Assembly: GCA_024760905.1 (NCBI GenBank)
Contig: CM045733.1
Coordinates: forward strand, 69,642,001-69,706,000
Length of the DNA: 64,000 nt
Direction of reading: 5' to 3'
From: Plotosus lineatus
Taxonomy: Eukaryota > Chordata > Actinopteri > Siluriformes > Plotosidae
The position numbers and the translations under genes are program-made. Under the pieces are notes generated by a model. That model was not told where the DNA came from. It saw nothing but the letters and a program-made list of their open reading frames with translations, and ran no database searches. Below are positions 46,386 to 57,230 of this stretch, piece after piece; position 1 is the first letter of the stretch; the number at the start of each line of letters is the position of its first letter.

Positions 46386-49300
46386 GAACAAACACAAAAC
46401 AAAAAACAACCCAAAACCTCCCATCAAAACTGGTTACATTTTCGTGATATAAGCATCTGTGTGTGTGCGTGTGTGCGGGCGTGTCTGTATGTGTGTGTAT
46501 TTATATTTTATTTACATCTTATGAATTATTTTTTAATGTTTAATTGTTATTATAAGCATTTACAGCATTGAATATGTATTTATTGATATTATGTACACAT
46601 ATACATGTACGTATACGTCAGTTGGAGGGTTGGGAGGGGGGCGGGGTGATCCTACTTCATGGAATTTGGTGGTCACGGGGGATCTCGGTCCCAGTTAACC
46701 GTGGAAAATGAGGGATCCCTGTAATTTTTACATATGTATTGGCATCTCAGAGTCCTGGTCTTAACACTATTGATAGTTTTGTGGGATGTGCTGGTGAAGA
46801 CTTTATGGAGCGGTTGAGATTTTCCCACATTAATTCAAAACGGTTTTTTTGGAAAGTGAACCCAACACTGGATGGGAATAAATGTTATGCTGCTTACGTT
46901 TATTGAAACAGTGGCATCACAATTGCATATGTGCTGTAAGCAAAGTCAAAGGCTGAACAACAACATATACAAGTATAACCTTTTTGGGGTTTTTTACCGG
47001 GCAGTGTATGAGATTTTATCTCACAGCCAAAATATAAATGCTCCGACCGTTGACTGTGTGGGTGGAAAGATGGTTAATATTTGGAGGAGGATTGAAATAT
47101 TGTAGATCCTCAATACCGAAAGAAGAAACAGGAACTGAATATTGGCCTTTTTCATAATAGCATGTGCATGGTGACAGTTGAAATATCTGAGGAAAGGCTG
47201 CTCAAATTATTAATTCATTGTTTGTTCATGGTGTTCTCCTTATATAATCAACAAACAAGACATCTTGCGTGTTATTTAAGTGATTGATGGTGGCAAAGGA
47301 TTGTATTTTTTTCTTTTTAACTCATCATCTTAAACTGAACTGCTGCTGTAGTACTGGGTGTTGCCTGCATATTGTGGTTTAAAGGCCTTTGTTGTTGTAG
47401 TTTTTCTGAAGTTTGACCTGTGTTTCCTGTGCGTGGCTATAAGCAGCTATGTGAGGTAACATCTGTTGGGCTTTTTACACCTGAGCCCAGTGGCTCATTG
47501 GGCCGGTGCTTATCTCCGGTTTCCGTAGCGTGAAGCGACCAGGAGTTCAACTCCTCCTGGATGGGACGCGAAGCAGCTATGTGTGGCGCAGACTCTATTC
47601 CAATGAACCAACCTGCAGGGCTCCAAAAAGCATCATCTCCTCCTCAGTGCAGTCATTGTCCTCCAGTAGGATTGCCCAACGAGCCTGCTCATACAGCTGT
47701 GTGAGACGCACCACATCATACTGGCAGAAATAAGGTTTTGAGGCATTATTTACAACATGTACATAATACTTTAACATCTAGACACTATTCCACAATTCAG
47801 ATTATACAGAGATTTCCTCAAACTTAAGAACACACACACCTTGGGTTCCACATCATGAAAGGTGTAGTATTTGAAGCGTAGCCACAGCTTATCATTCTCC
47901 TGTATTCCCTGCTGCATGAGTGAACGTGATGAATCCAGCCATCTGGTAGAACAGAGACACATTATAAACGTATTGCATCTGTAATATCAACAGCTAGTCA
48001 GTAGTGTTCTGTCATACCTGGTGTTGATGTGGGTTTTATCCACCTTGCTGGCTGGTCGGTAGAGTTTAGCAATGGTCTCTGGGGCAGGAGGCGGCTGGCA
48101 GACAGACAGAATCTTATAGACTGCCTCAGCTTTAGGGGAGTCAGCGAAATGAGCCGGCATACCATTATACAGTGTTGGGACTGATCCTGAAGGCATAGGT
48201 TGGTTTCAGATAATGCTCAGTGTTGGGTCTCCATAACTGTCCTTACATAAAGTGTATCGTCAAATGTATTTTGGTGTGCAGATTATTTTTCTTCCTGTAA
48301 TAGTAATAATTTAAAATACTCAGATAAAATACCTGATGTGAGTGGTATGTCTGTGAGGTCGTATTGCTCCTCCAGAGAATCTTTGTCTTTCTTTTTCTTC
48401 TTCTCTTCCACCGGCCTTAGCAGAGACAGTTCCTCTGGATGGCGGATGTCTGAGAGAAAGCAGGCAAATGAAGAAATAGACCAAACTCTTCCTTCTTTCA
48501 TATAGTCATTCATCTTCGGTACCCACTTTAGTGTGGTACGGTCGTTTAGATCCCAAACCTATCCCAGGAACACTGGCTCCACGTTTCCATCACCGCACAA
48601 TGCGTTCCATTATTGTTCACACACCACATTTTTGAATTATTAACATTTTGATTAACAAGCAAATTGTTTCTGAAACTGAAAAGTTGGCTCTCGGCTGGAA
48701 TTGTGATGATATCAGTGGATTTCACATTAGTTTGTCGGGCGTGGAGAAATTCAAAACACAGTGAATAAAGATGATTTTTAATTTCATTTAAATTCTAAAG
48801 GGAGGTTGGAGGCCAGTTATTCCACACCTCGAATAACTTAACAGACCATCTCTAGACACAGAAAATATCTTCAGAAAAAAAAGAATGTCCAGTGGTCTGC
48901 TGAGGAACTAAAGTGCTTGTAGTGATTTGGTTGCTAATATCAATGGGATGCGCCGTTTTCAATTGTGCACTGAATGAGGCTCAACATTGGCAAGAGGCAG
49001 GAGACACTCTGGACAGCACAGCAACCTGCACATACAGATAACTATTGACATTAAGACCTGTGGGTAATTTAGAATAGCCAATTGCTCTATGGTGAATACA
49101 GTATTTTGATATATATACACAGGAATCCCTCACTACTTCACACTTCAATTCATGCTGCTTCAGTGCATTGTGTTTTTTTTTTTAATATTCATCAAATTAA
49201 AAAATAAGGAAATTAAGGAAGAATAAGGGAAAAGTTAATGAAAATGGCACAAAAACATGGCCAATTATGCAAACCCCCCCCCCCCAAAAAAAAAAAAAGA

Positions 49301-50709
49301 AAAAACCCAACCCAAAACCCCCCATCAAAACTACTTACATTTTTATGTGAGGTATGCATCTGAGCATGTGCATGTGCATCTGTGTGAGCGCGCCCATGCA
49401 TGCGTCTGTATGTGTGTGTATTTATATTTTATGTACATCTTATGCATTATTTTGAATGTTTAATTGCTATAATAAGCATATGTTATATGCATATGACAGG
49501 GTGCCGAGAGAAGAACTGTGGTATTGCATGAGGAAGTCTGGAGTGGCAGAGAAGTATGTTAGAGTGGTGCAGGACATGTATGAGAGATGTAAGACAGTGG
49601 TGAGGTGTGCTGTCGGTGTGACAGAAGAGTTCAAGGTGGAGGTGGGACTGCATCAAGGGTCAGCTCTCAGCCCCTTCTTGTTCGCTATGGTGATGGACAG
49701 GCTGACAGACGAGGTTAGACAAGATTCCCCATGGACTATGATGTTTGCAGATGACATTGTAATCTGTAGTGAGAGCAGAGAACAAGTGCAGGAAAATCTA
49801 GAGAGGTGGAGGTATGCCCTGGAAAGGAGGGGAATGAAGGTTAGCCTCAGTAAGACAGAATACATGTGTATGAATGCCAAGGACCAAAGAGGAACGGTGA
49901 GATTACAGGGAGCAGAGATAAGAAAGGTGGAGGATTTTAAGTACTTAGGCTCAACAATCCAGAGCAATGGAGAGTGTGGAAAAGAGGTGAAGAAGCGTGT
50001 GCAGGCAGGTTGGAATGGTTGGAGAAAAGTGTCCGTGTGATGTGTGATAGGAGGGTATCGGCAAAAATGAAAGGAAAAGTGTACAAGACGGTGTTGAGGC
50101 CAACGATGCTGTATGGGTTAGAAACAGTGGCCCTGGGGAAAAGACAGGAGGCAGAGTTGGAGGTAGCAGAGATGAAAATGTTGAGGTTCTCTTTGGGAGT
50201 AACGAGGATGGATAGGATCAGGAATGAGCACGTCAGAGGGACAGCACATGTAAGACGTTTTGGAGACAAAGTCAGAGAGGCTAGATTGAGATGGTTTGGA
50301 CATGTACAGAGGAGGGATAGTGAGTATATTGGTAATAGGATGCTGAGGCTGGAACTACCAGGCAAAAGGCCTAGAGGAAGACCAAAGAGACGATTCATGG
50401 ATGTGGTAAAGGAGGACATGAAGGTCGTTGGTGTAAGAGAAGAAGATGCAAAGGATAGGGTGAGATGGAGGCAGATGATTCGCTGTGGCGACCCCTGAAG
50501 GGAAAAGCCGAAAGGAAAAGAAGAATTGCTATAATAAGCATTTATAGTGTTGAATATGTATTTATTGATATTATATACACATATACATGTACATATACGT
50601 CAGTCAGGGAGGGGGGGTCCTACTTCGCGGAATTCGGCGGTCGTGGGGGGATCTCGGTCCCAATTAACCACGGAAAGTGAGGGATCCCTGTATATATATA
50701 TGGGGGTAT

Positions 50710-50742
<33 letters not shown>

Positions 50743-51746
50743 GCACAAGAAGCACCTACACTGTTTTCCCTCATTACAAAAACAAGATTCCATGAATATA
50801 TAACTGAAAACATACTGGACCTGCTCCTATCCCTTCAACTAATGACATTGTTAACTGGCTATTAGTTGTTTAAACCATGCGTTTCATGTTAGATAGACAG
50901 TGTCAGACTGGCAAGCTATTTCCTTGTATGAGCCACAGAGTTAGGTACAGTGCTTTAAGTACTGTCTGGCCACATCAGGCAAAGTCATGATTTGAGATGC
51001 AGTCACTGAATTCTAATACATTTTGCTTTGACCATGATACAATATTTATTGCACACATCTGCTGTGAGATACTGTTAGATATACTGTAAATCAGACATGA
51101 AAACACTAACTCAGTTATGGGATTCATATCTGCACTATGCTTTGCCATGCCTCTAAACTTCAGCACTGTATGAACTCTCTTACTCAGAATTCTGCAGATT
51201 CCCTGGACAGCGCGGAACACGGTGCTGGAGAAACAGACGTGAAGTTGCAAGGTGACTCCGTTTGGAAGGCCCAGCCTCAGAGGTTTATGTTGGGAGGTGA
51301 ACAGCAGTCGAGCATCCGCATGGACCCCACATTTGTCGAGTGTCCAGGATGTCCGCAAGAGCCACTGCTGCTTCTGCTCCCACCAGATCGCATAATCTGA
51401 CCAGTCCAGCTGTACCTCTAACACAAGACATCAAAACATGATCAAGAATGTATGGAATTTGTGCTAATTACATTAATGACAATATATTGGCTTCAATTAT
51501 AAGTGAGCATCTTACGGATCATGCCATGTATGTTTCATAATGTTTGCTATGAAGTCTGTTGTATCAAAATACTGTTTTACTCTCAGTCCTATGCAGAACG
51601 GATGATATTACATATGACTCACGTGCTTTTTCGACAATTTTCAGAATGACTCCACCAATGTGGAGGTCAGAGGTTACACTGATTTTAATAGGTGGAGCTT
51701 CAGGGCCCATAGCATCCACAGTGACTGACAGATCCCATGCCGCCAT
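39840..51746 (-). CDS. fermt3: Kindlin-3 (fermitin family homologue 3), complete, 14 coding exons
   Basis: This is a FERM-domain adaptor that binds integrin beta tails with talin and activates integrins in blood cells. Exons (minus): 51746-51623, 51417-51184, 48449-48333, 48186-48018, 47942-47840, 47720-47613, 45665-45540, 45385-45339, 45228-45104, 42695-42589, 42432-42217, 40525-40401, 40263-40122, 40019-39840. Phases agree; 1923 nt, 640 aa. F0: [21 protein letters not shown]1: [15 protein letters not shown], with a lysine-rich loop ([10 protein letters not shown]). F2 is split by a PH domain (about residues 330-445; [35 protein letters not shown]). F3: [20 protein letters not shown] and the integrin-binding Gln-Trp pair (about 572-573, [10 protein letters not shown]). 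The C-terminus LTGGHDAL fits kindlin-3 better than kindlin-1 or -2, and the trpt1 neighbour agrees. The start MAAWD is the only candidate. Somewhat shorter than mammalian kindlin-3; no domain is missing. Confidence 0.94.
40785..41115 (+). mobile_element. LINE 3' end fragment
   Basis: Plus-strand reading gives [20 protein letters not shown] then [10 protein letters not shown], the C-terminal end of a non-LTR retrotransposon protein, followed by ...acactggattaagcagaagaagaag as 3' end. The matching shorter piece is at 6540-6735. It is a different family from the RTE-like copies (which read [16 protein letters not shown]). It lies in fermt3 intron 11. Confidence 0.65.
41311..42170 (+). mobile_element. 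pogo-like non-autonomous element, full length, with acidic frame
   Basis: The left end TACTGTATTCAACGTAATAA and right end (ttatcacgtcgaatacggta) are inverted repeats that include a TA at each side. The inner repeats ataagcgccctgctccaataag and ccactccaattttt continue the terminal structure. A frame at 41578-41772 ends in [20 protein letters not shown], an acidic stretch like those at transposase termini. Relatives at 27829 and 29235 lack that part. It occupies most of fermt3 intron 11. Confidence 0.75.
42700..43290. other. fermt3 intron 9, unassigned part
   Basis: AT-rich, no recognised repeat end or exon. Confidence 0.35.
43291..44499 (+). mobile_element. hAT element remnant with BED-type zinc finger frame
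   Basis: The ends are CAGTGGTTCTCAAATAGTGG and the inverted aaataattgagaagcactg. A plus-strand frame (43583-43963, 126 aa) has [20 protein letters not shown] then HLKTLHPDH, a C-x2-C...H-x4-H BED finger, followed by [20 protein letters not shown], the start of the ZBED/SCAND3-like transposase family. It stops before the catalytic and dimerisation parts, so the 1.2 kb element is internally deleted. No clean 8 bp target duplication. In fermt3 intron 9. Confidence 0.82.
44500..45025. other. fermt3 intron 9, unassigned part
   Basis: AT-rich with an A run at 44648-44663. No recognised element. Confidence 0.35.
45026..45096. repeat. (TC)n(TG)n microsatellite beside a fermt3 donor
   Basis: About 14 TC units then 20 TG units, ending seven bases from the donor of fermt3 exon 9 (45104). 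Confidence 0.92.
45720..46990. mobile_element. Degraded Tc1-like repeat interrupted by a GGATCCCT-type MITE
   Basis: 45720-46182 and 46725-46990 belong to the family at 20745-21125 and 41160-41240 (aaagagtggctcagggagcatgag; tctcagagtcctggtcttaa). They are split by the MITE at 46183-46722. The two halves together match the uninterrupted order seen at 41160-41240. Confidence 0.6.
46183..46722. mobile_element. GGATCCCT-type pogo-like MITE
   Basis: It begins cagggatccctcgctactcc and ends gaaaatgagggatccctgta. It has the family core ggaaattagggaagaatagg and aaaacaaggccaattatgca. An A run occurs at 46355-46380. Confidence 0.78.
46991..47612. other. fermt3 intron 6, mostly unassigned
   Basis: No exon. 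47485-47580 (cccagtggctcattgggccg, gaccaggagttcaactcctcctggatggga) looks like a small interspersed repeat with a short palindrome (aggagttcaactcct). Confidence 0.35.
48450..49119. other. fermt3 intron 2, unassigned part
   Basis: No exon or element ends recognised apart from short SINE-like phrases near 48520-48600 and 49060-49090. Confidence 0.35.
49120..50690. mobile_element. GGATCCCT-type MITE split by an RTE-like insertion
   Basis: The MITE begins caggaatccctcactacttc and ends cggaaagtgagggatccctg. Its own sequence is continuous if 49480-50541 is skipped. A run of 11 C and 13 A lies at 49276-49300. Confidence 0.85.
49480..50523 (+). mobile_element. 5'-truncated RTE-like LINE insertion with 18 bp target duplication
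   Basis: It is bounded by AATTGCTATAATAAGCAT at 49462-49479 and again at 50524-50541. Plus-strand coding: [52 protein letters not shown], then in a second frame (from 49974) [20 protein letters not shown] and [20 protein letters not shown], ending RCGDP. The frame changes near 50035 (agtgtccgtgtgatg). The 3' end is cgctgtggcgacccctgaagggaaaagccgaaaggaaaag. The start lies inside the reverse transcriptase, so this is a dead-on-arrival copy. In fermt3 intron 2. Confidence 0.93.
50711..50742. repeat. (CA)n microsatellite
   Basis: About 15 CA units just past the MITE. The flanks 50743-51183 hold nothing recognised. Confidence 0.9.
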
Positions 51747-53503
51747 CCTTAAGGAGCTAAAGAGGGAAAAAGAAACAGAGGATAGAAATGAAAGAGAGAA
51801 GTTTAAGTCATGGGCATATTCATAAAGTAGTGTCTGCTACAGATCCTGTAATAAACTGAACACATTCTTTTTAGAAATTAAGGCAAGATTTTATTGCAAG
51901 AGTCTGCAGGGCCATCTGCTTATTCTGAGCCAACAAACAAACATGCAAAAAAATGGCAACTAAAATCTGAATTTTTCACATTTTACAATCCAATAAACAA
52001 CTTTAAGCATCCCATACTGAACCTTAAAAAAGTGGTTTTAAAATATATACAGTACTGTTTATTTTTATTTTTTTTTGTACAGCAGTTGTTTATACCACTC
52101 CCTCCTACCAAAAAAAAAAAAAAAAAAATCACTGGGGCACACATAGTCCATGTGCATGATGGGTAAATGTGGTTTTATATAGAAGGTCCCAGTGAGAATA
52201 ATAATCTAATAATTGACATTATCAAAAACAATGAATATATTCTATATACAGTATACAGCTATATATTCTTCTGATGTTTTCTTAATACACTGTTTAGTGT
52301 TAAGAGAATGACTGGCTTGTTTATCACATGCTAAACATGAGTGCACAGCACTCAGACACACGTGGGCCGCAGCACACACACACTGCCTGTATGACATTGC
52401 TTTTCCACTTCTTGCACTGTAATAACCAACACTTCCCTTTTTTGTACTGCAATCACACTAAACCATATTTCCTCTTTCAATTTAACACAAACAACTTTAA
52501 TTATACACAGGCGCATGTACACACACAGCTCTACACCACAGAAGAATGGGGAAGGGTGGGGGCCCAAGACACGCTAAAATATGAAAAAAAAAAAAAAAAA
52601 AAGATATAATTTATATGATTAAAATACGATTTTATGAACAGACCACTGTACATATGTAGGTGTATTTTATTTAATATAGCCTTGTAAAAATGATAATCAT
52701 ATTAAAATAAAGATAAACTTTCAGCACTGTTAAGCAGGGTCCTACAAAGAACCTCTGAAGGAGCCCATTAGGACAAATCATTACACAAGTCACACATTTC
52801 AGGGTGTGTATTCTGTATATGAAGTTAAGCAACATGCACATATGACTAGATAAGTGTCAATCTGTGTGTTTCAAATAGTCATATTCATCAGAATTACATT
52901 TTTGTAAGATGACATGTACAATGTCAGTAATGTATATATATATATATATATATATATAACTTGTGAAATGTATTAATATATGTTTAAATATTGTATATAT
53001 CAACAATATATAAATCTTGTGTATAATATTAATTGTATACAATATTAATACATTTCACTGATGAATGATATAAGTATAAATGTTTTTACAGATATTTTTA
53101 TGTATTTTGAAGCACCTATTTTTTTGTACTATTTTTTATGCAAGGTTCCACTGTTTATTTTTGTATTTTTTATGCCATCCCTTTTCAAATTCATGTATTT
53201 GTCACTCTTTCATTTCTGTTTCTGTCACCAAATGACTATCTCTCACTGTTAGGTAACTTGTCATCAGTGAAATCAGTGATTAAACGATATTACCTTGACT
53301 GTCGTTGGATGAGCGCTGTATCTTCTGGTCTGTAAGATGCTTGTATTTTTCAGTGTACCAAGCTTTTGCCTTGTGCTCCTGCAGTTGTGTGAAAAAGGGC
53401 GTTTCTTTTCTGTCCGTTTTTCATGTCTAACAGAACTGCATGTGACCACGTTGGATCTGGGTGTGAACTTTTATAAAGAGCTGAAATCATTCTCAACAAC
53501 TTT
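51747..53503. other. fermt3 5' region, no further exon recognised
   Basis: This is upstream of the fermt3 ATG. aaagAGCTCCTTAAGG precedes the ATG on the minus strand, and gttcatctcttt-like pyrimidine tracts could be an acceptor, so a 5' untranslated exon may lie to the right. Contents: A runs at 52109-52128 and 52583-52601, and (AT)n at 52931-52958. Confidence 0.35.
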
Positions 53504-53562
53504 TCTTCTTCTTCTTTTCCTTTCGGCTTTTTCCTTTTTCAGGGGTCGCCACAGCAAATTTT
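53504..53562 (-). repeat. RTE/SINE 3' tail fragment
   Basis: cttcttcttcttttcctttc...tcaggggtcgccacagcaaat is the shared LINE/SINE tail on the reverse strand. Confidence 0.75.
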
Positions 53563-54334
53563 GTATCTGTTTTATTCAAGCAGATAGAAATGAACACGGC
53601 TTATAGCAACATCCTCTTATTTGATCTTGCTGCAGTACGACAGCTTGGCCTTTTTATCCAGAATACAAACACCTCATTTTAATGTGTTGTGTATCCTGAA
53701 ATGATGGAATTTTAAAGGAACACTTACTGATGATGTCTAAACTCAAATAGATCCAGCATTAATGTTGTAAAAGTTTTTTGTTTTGTTTGTTTGTTTGTTT
53801 TTTTCCAAGTGGGATATGCATAGGGGAGAGTGGGGCAAGATGATCCCTTTCTCACATTTTAGACCCAGGACTGAAAATTATCTTCTTAATTATAAACATT
53901 TTTTTCCCAATAAGACCTTCATGCATCTGTTTATCACTGAGCAGAAAGTAAAGTAGGATGCGTTACGATAACTACCTGAAATTCGAGTTTTTATAAAGTA
54001 TCACCAACTGATCAACTTACCCCACAAGTAGGGAAAGTTGATCGCCAAGCAGATGACACATTCAAGAACAAAGAAACTTTATTCAGACATGAAACGACTC
54101 CATTTAAGCAAATTAACACTTTCAGATCTTTACAACAACGTGAGATAACAGATTTTCTTGTTAGTTCTTCACCGAGAAGACATTTTGCGTGTGCCAGTTT
54201 GTCATACCCTGTTAATGTCTCTGCACCATGCTGGTATCTTTTGCAGAATCGTTTTAGGATGATTCGATCAACATTGTATTCTCGGGCAGCAACTTTATAT
54301 TTACCCCCTTCAGCACATTCTTGATTCTCCTCCC
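53563..54334. other. Intergenic sequence with a possible DNA-transposon end
   Basis: 53822-53850 (ataggggagagtggggcaag) and 54010-54040 (aacttaccccacaagtaggg) look like worn inverted ends. No coding frame. Confidence 0.3.
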
Positions 54335-54665
54335 CTGTGACCCTAATTTGGATGAACCAGTTCGGAAAATGAATGAATGAATTTTCTGAACCTCTTAATC
54401 CTAATTAGGGTTGTCGGGAGGCTGGAACCCATCTCAGCCGACAAGGGCGAGGGCAGAGTACACCTTGGCCAGCTCACCAGCCAGTTGCGAGGCAGAAATA
54501 TGCTGAGAGCTATGCAGCCGACTCTTGATGAGATGTTCCTCGCCGTAAACAGCGAGCGACATGGTAGGCCTTTGATAGCATGGTTAGCTGCACTGGGGAG
54601 ACAGCGGGTTCAAGCCCCACTATCAATGACCTTGCGATCAGAAATCCAGCACCATGCAACTCATG
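54335..54665 (-). repeat. SINE, reverse orientation, with GAATGAATG tail
   Basis: It starts with the tail (gaatgaatgaattttctgaacctctt...), passes gccagttgcgaggcagaaat and ends with the tRNA-like head (gcgggttcaagccccac as box B on the reverse strand). The same arrangement is at 58992-59243. Confidence 0.72.
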
Positions 54666-55084
54666 TTAAAAGAGTTTGATGTATTTTAAGAAATAACACT
54701 GTTAAAGAACCACCTGCCCTGTAATATACAAACTCGTCTGAAGAACAAACATTTATTCTCAGATTCGTCAAATGACAGTTTGACTCAATTTAAGCAGATT
54801 TATTCAACATACTTATACTTGCGTTGCATCTAACAAGCAAAAATGGCCTATTATAAGGGACTGTGAGAAAAATTGTTGTTTTTCAGATTGGTAAGAAATT
54901 TTATGCTGCTTCAAGAGTTTTATAAAGGAACATATTTACCCAATTTATAATAATAATTATAAATAATTATAAATAATTAATAATAATAATAAGAATTATT
55001 ATTATTATTGCAGCGTACCCGCGGCATACCATTGCTTTGTATTGTTATGCTGAGTTCAATATAAGCTTCCCGTGCCACTGTGTA
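54666..55084. other. Intergenic, unassigned, with AAT-rich tract
   Basis: A taataattataaataattata tract at 54945-55010. Nothing else seen. Confidence 0.35.
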
Positions 55085-55345
55085 CACTGGAGGTACGTTG
55101 ATTAAGTGGTAAGCACATTCATGTAATAGCAAGAAGGTCCTTGGTTCGAATCCTGTACCCAATGAGAATGTTTCTGTGACATCCACAGGTCCACACACGT
55201 TTACATTAGGCTAATGGGGTATTTTTGAGTATCCGTTGGCCCTCGGTGTTCCATTGGTTGCGAGTGGTTGAGGTCTGGGGAGTTTTTTGGTGTGTATCCC
55301 ACCTGTGATAGGCTCCAGCCTCTCTGTGAGCCTCATAATGATCAA
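55085..55345 (+). repeat. SINE of the 8128-type
   Basis: aagtggtaagcacattcatg, ccttggttcgaatcctgtac, then ggtgtgtatcccacctgtga. Confidence 0.65.
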
Positions 55346-55656
55346 AGAGTAAAATGAATAGATTTAGTGCACATATTGAGCACTAGAGGTAAGTATAGGA
55401 TAACATTTGAAAATGTCTTTGCTTGAACTTCCTAAAATGGCACAATTTTGCCCAGTGTAACGGTTTATCTTTAGCTTGAGTGGTTGTGAATTACACACAA
55501 AAAGGAGTCTGCACGTCAATAAATTGTCAAAAAGATATGTTTTCCTATTTCTGTGTGATATTTATAGATGATAATTAGTGGAATTATTCGAAGCTTAGCG
55601 ATTTTACTGGAAGCTCTGGAGTGAAGTACGGTTCTTTTCAGTTCTTATAACACTCC

Positions 55657-55740
55657 CGTCTGTCTTCCTTTCGGCTTTTTCCCTTTTACTCTGGAGTCTC
55701 CACAGCGAATCATCTGATCCGCACCTTTTGATTTGGCAGA
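55657..55740 (-). repeat. RTE-tailed SINE tail fragment
   Basis: cttcctttcggctttttccc...gtctccacagcgaatcatctg on the plus strand, reverse orientation. 74 bases further right comes a complete copy in the opposite orientation. Confidence 0.78.
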
Positions 55741-55813
55741 AGACCCCATATGGATAGATGGCTGAACAGAGAATAGGAAAATTTATAGACAAATAGAGTA
55801 ATTCATGGATTAG

Positions 55814-56181
55814 GGGGCAGTGGTGGCCTAGTGGGATAGGGTGCTGGATCACTGATCCAAAGGTTGGAGGTTCGAGTCCCACTCTCTACAAGGTAGAGCA
55901 GTGCAGCGAACTGGGTTATCAAAGGCGGGCCATGTCTCTCACTGTCTATGGTGAGAGCTTCATGTTAAAGAACCATTCCATTACTGACTTCCAACAAGAG
56001 TAGGCTGCAAAGCCGTCAGCGTGTTTCTGTCCCTTGCTAAAAAGGATTGTGACAGGACGGGCATCCGATGTAAAAAACAAAAAAACAAAAAAAAAAAAAC
56101 TCTCCCAAATTAAATAAATTAAACTCGGGCGACTCCTAACGAGTCACGAGTAAAAGGAAAAAAACCGAAAGGAAGACAGAC
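55814..56181 (+). repeat. tRNA-derived SINE with RTE-type tail
   Basis: cagtggtggcctagtgggat, ggttcgagtcccact, gggttatcaaaggcgggcca, then a damaged tail with A runs (56066-56100). Confidence 0.82.
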
Positions 56182-56419
56182 AGACTTGTGCTGATCAGTG
56201 ATTGGTGGAAACAGGTGGCACGTGTGGCTATTGTTTGGTTGAAGTGAAAACCAGCACCCAACAGCAGCTCTTTCTGATTGGAGAACCCTGCTGTATACTG
56301 TAATGTACAGTAGTTGGATCATGAATCACATGGGAGACTTCAGCCACTAGGCGGCGGTGTAGGATAATAAGACACCTCGAACATTTCTGGTAAAGTCCAA
56401 TGTGATGTTTACAAACACC

Positions 56420-57230
56420 ACAGCCCCCCCCCCTCCCCTCCCCTCCCCGTATTATGGTACGTTCCAGTTGGAGCCGTGCGGATCGGCTACTTTCGGTTTT
56501 CTGTGAGGGCGAGTGCTAAGTTTCGGTGTATAAACACGCTGCTCGCTGTGTTGTCCGTCAGCCTGAGGGAGCGCTGAGAGGGCGCTGTGAGGGGAAGTTG
56601 CTTGTTGAGGTGATGGCCGTTCTCATGTCGAAGCTTGCGGCTCGTGTTCCAGTGTCCGCTCTGAGTCGGGTGTTGGAAAAGCACAAGTTGAGTGGTGCGC
56701 TTTCCGCTTCGTTTGCGACCCAGAAGCGTCAGAATTGGAAGCGGGTCGGTACTGCGTCGAGCGCTGTGTTCGGTTGGAAGCGCTCGGTGGCGGTGCTGCT
56801 CGGAACTGTGGGTTTTTCAGCCGCCACGCTGAGCTCGAGCGCGGTCTGCGCCATGACTGCGCGCGCAACTCTCGATCTAGACTCGGACAGAAGTGACTGG
56901 CGGCACGTGAAAAGTGAGTTCATCGGCTGTGAGTAGATCACGTGACGAGGGCGTGATGGACGTGTGTCTCGTTCCAATACAATTTCAAGCACTGAATGTT
57001 CGGATCCCTGTTCCTGGACAACTGCCTTCCAGAACTTGACTGAAAGTGCCTCAGAAAAGTGACTGCTGCATATCAGTTTTTGTTCATTTTGAAATTCGCA
57101 TCAATATATTGCGACCTAAATACGAGTGTTGCGTAGAAGTCGTGAGACAGACGCGCACGGGATTTGCGACTGCGCAGTGCAGGGCTGCCAACTTGTACCA
57201 AATTTATCCGTCTTCAGAAGAAAAATAACA
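56420..57230. promoter_or_regulatory. macrod1: CpG-rich macrod1 promoter and first exon region
   Basis: CpG frequency rises sharply from about 56460 to 57200 compared with the AT-rich surroundings, as in a vertebrate CpG island over a first exon. A C/T-only tract (56424-56448, ccccctcccctcccctcccc) lies just upstream. No TATA box is clear. Confidence 0.6.

Noticed and set aside
53820..54340. Possible coding region upstream of macrod1 or fermt3
   Set aside because: No splice-bounded frame; the sequence looks like a worn DNA transposon.
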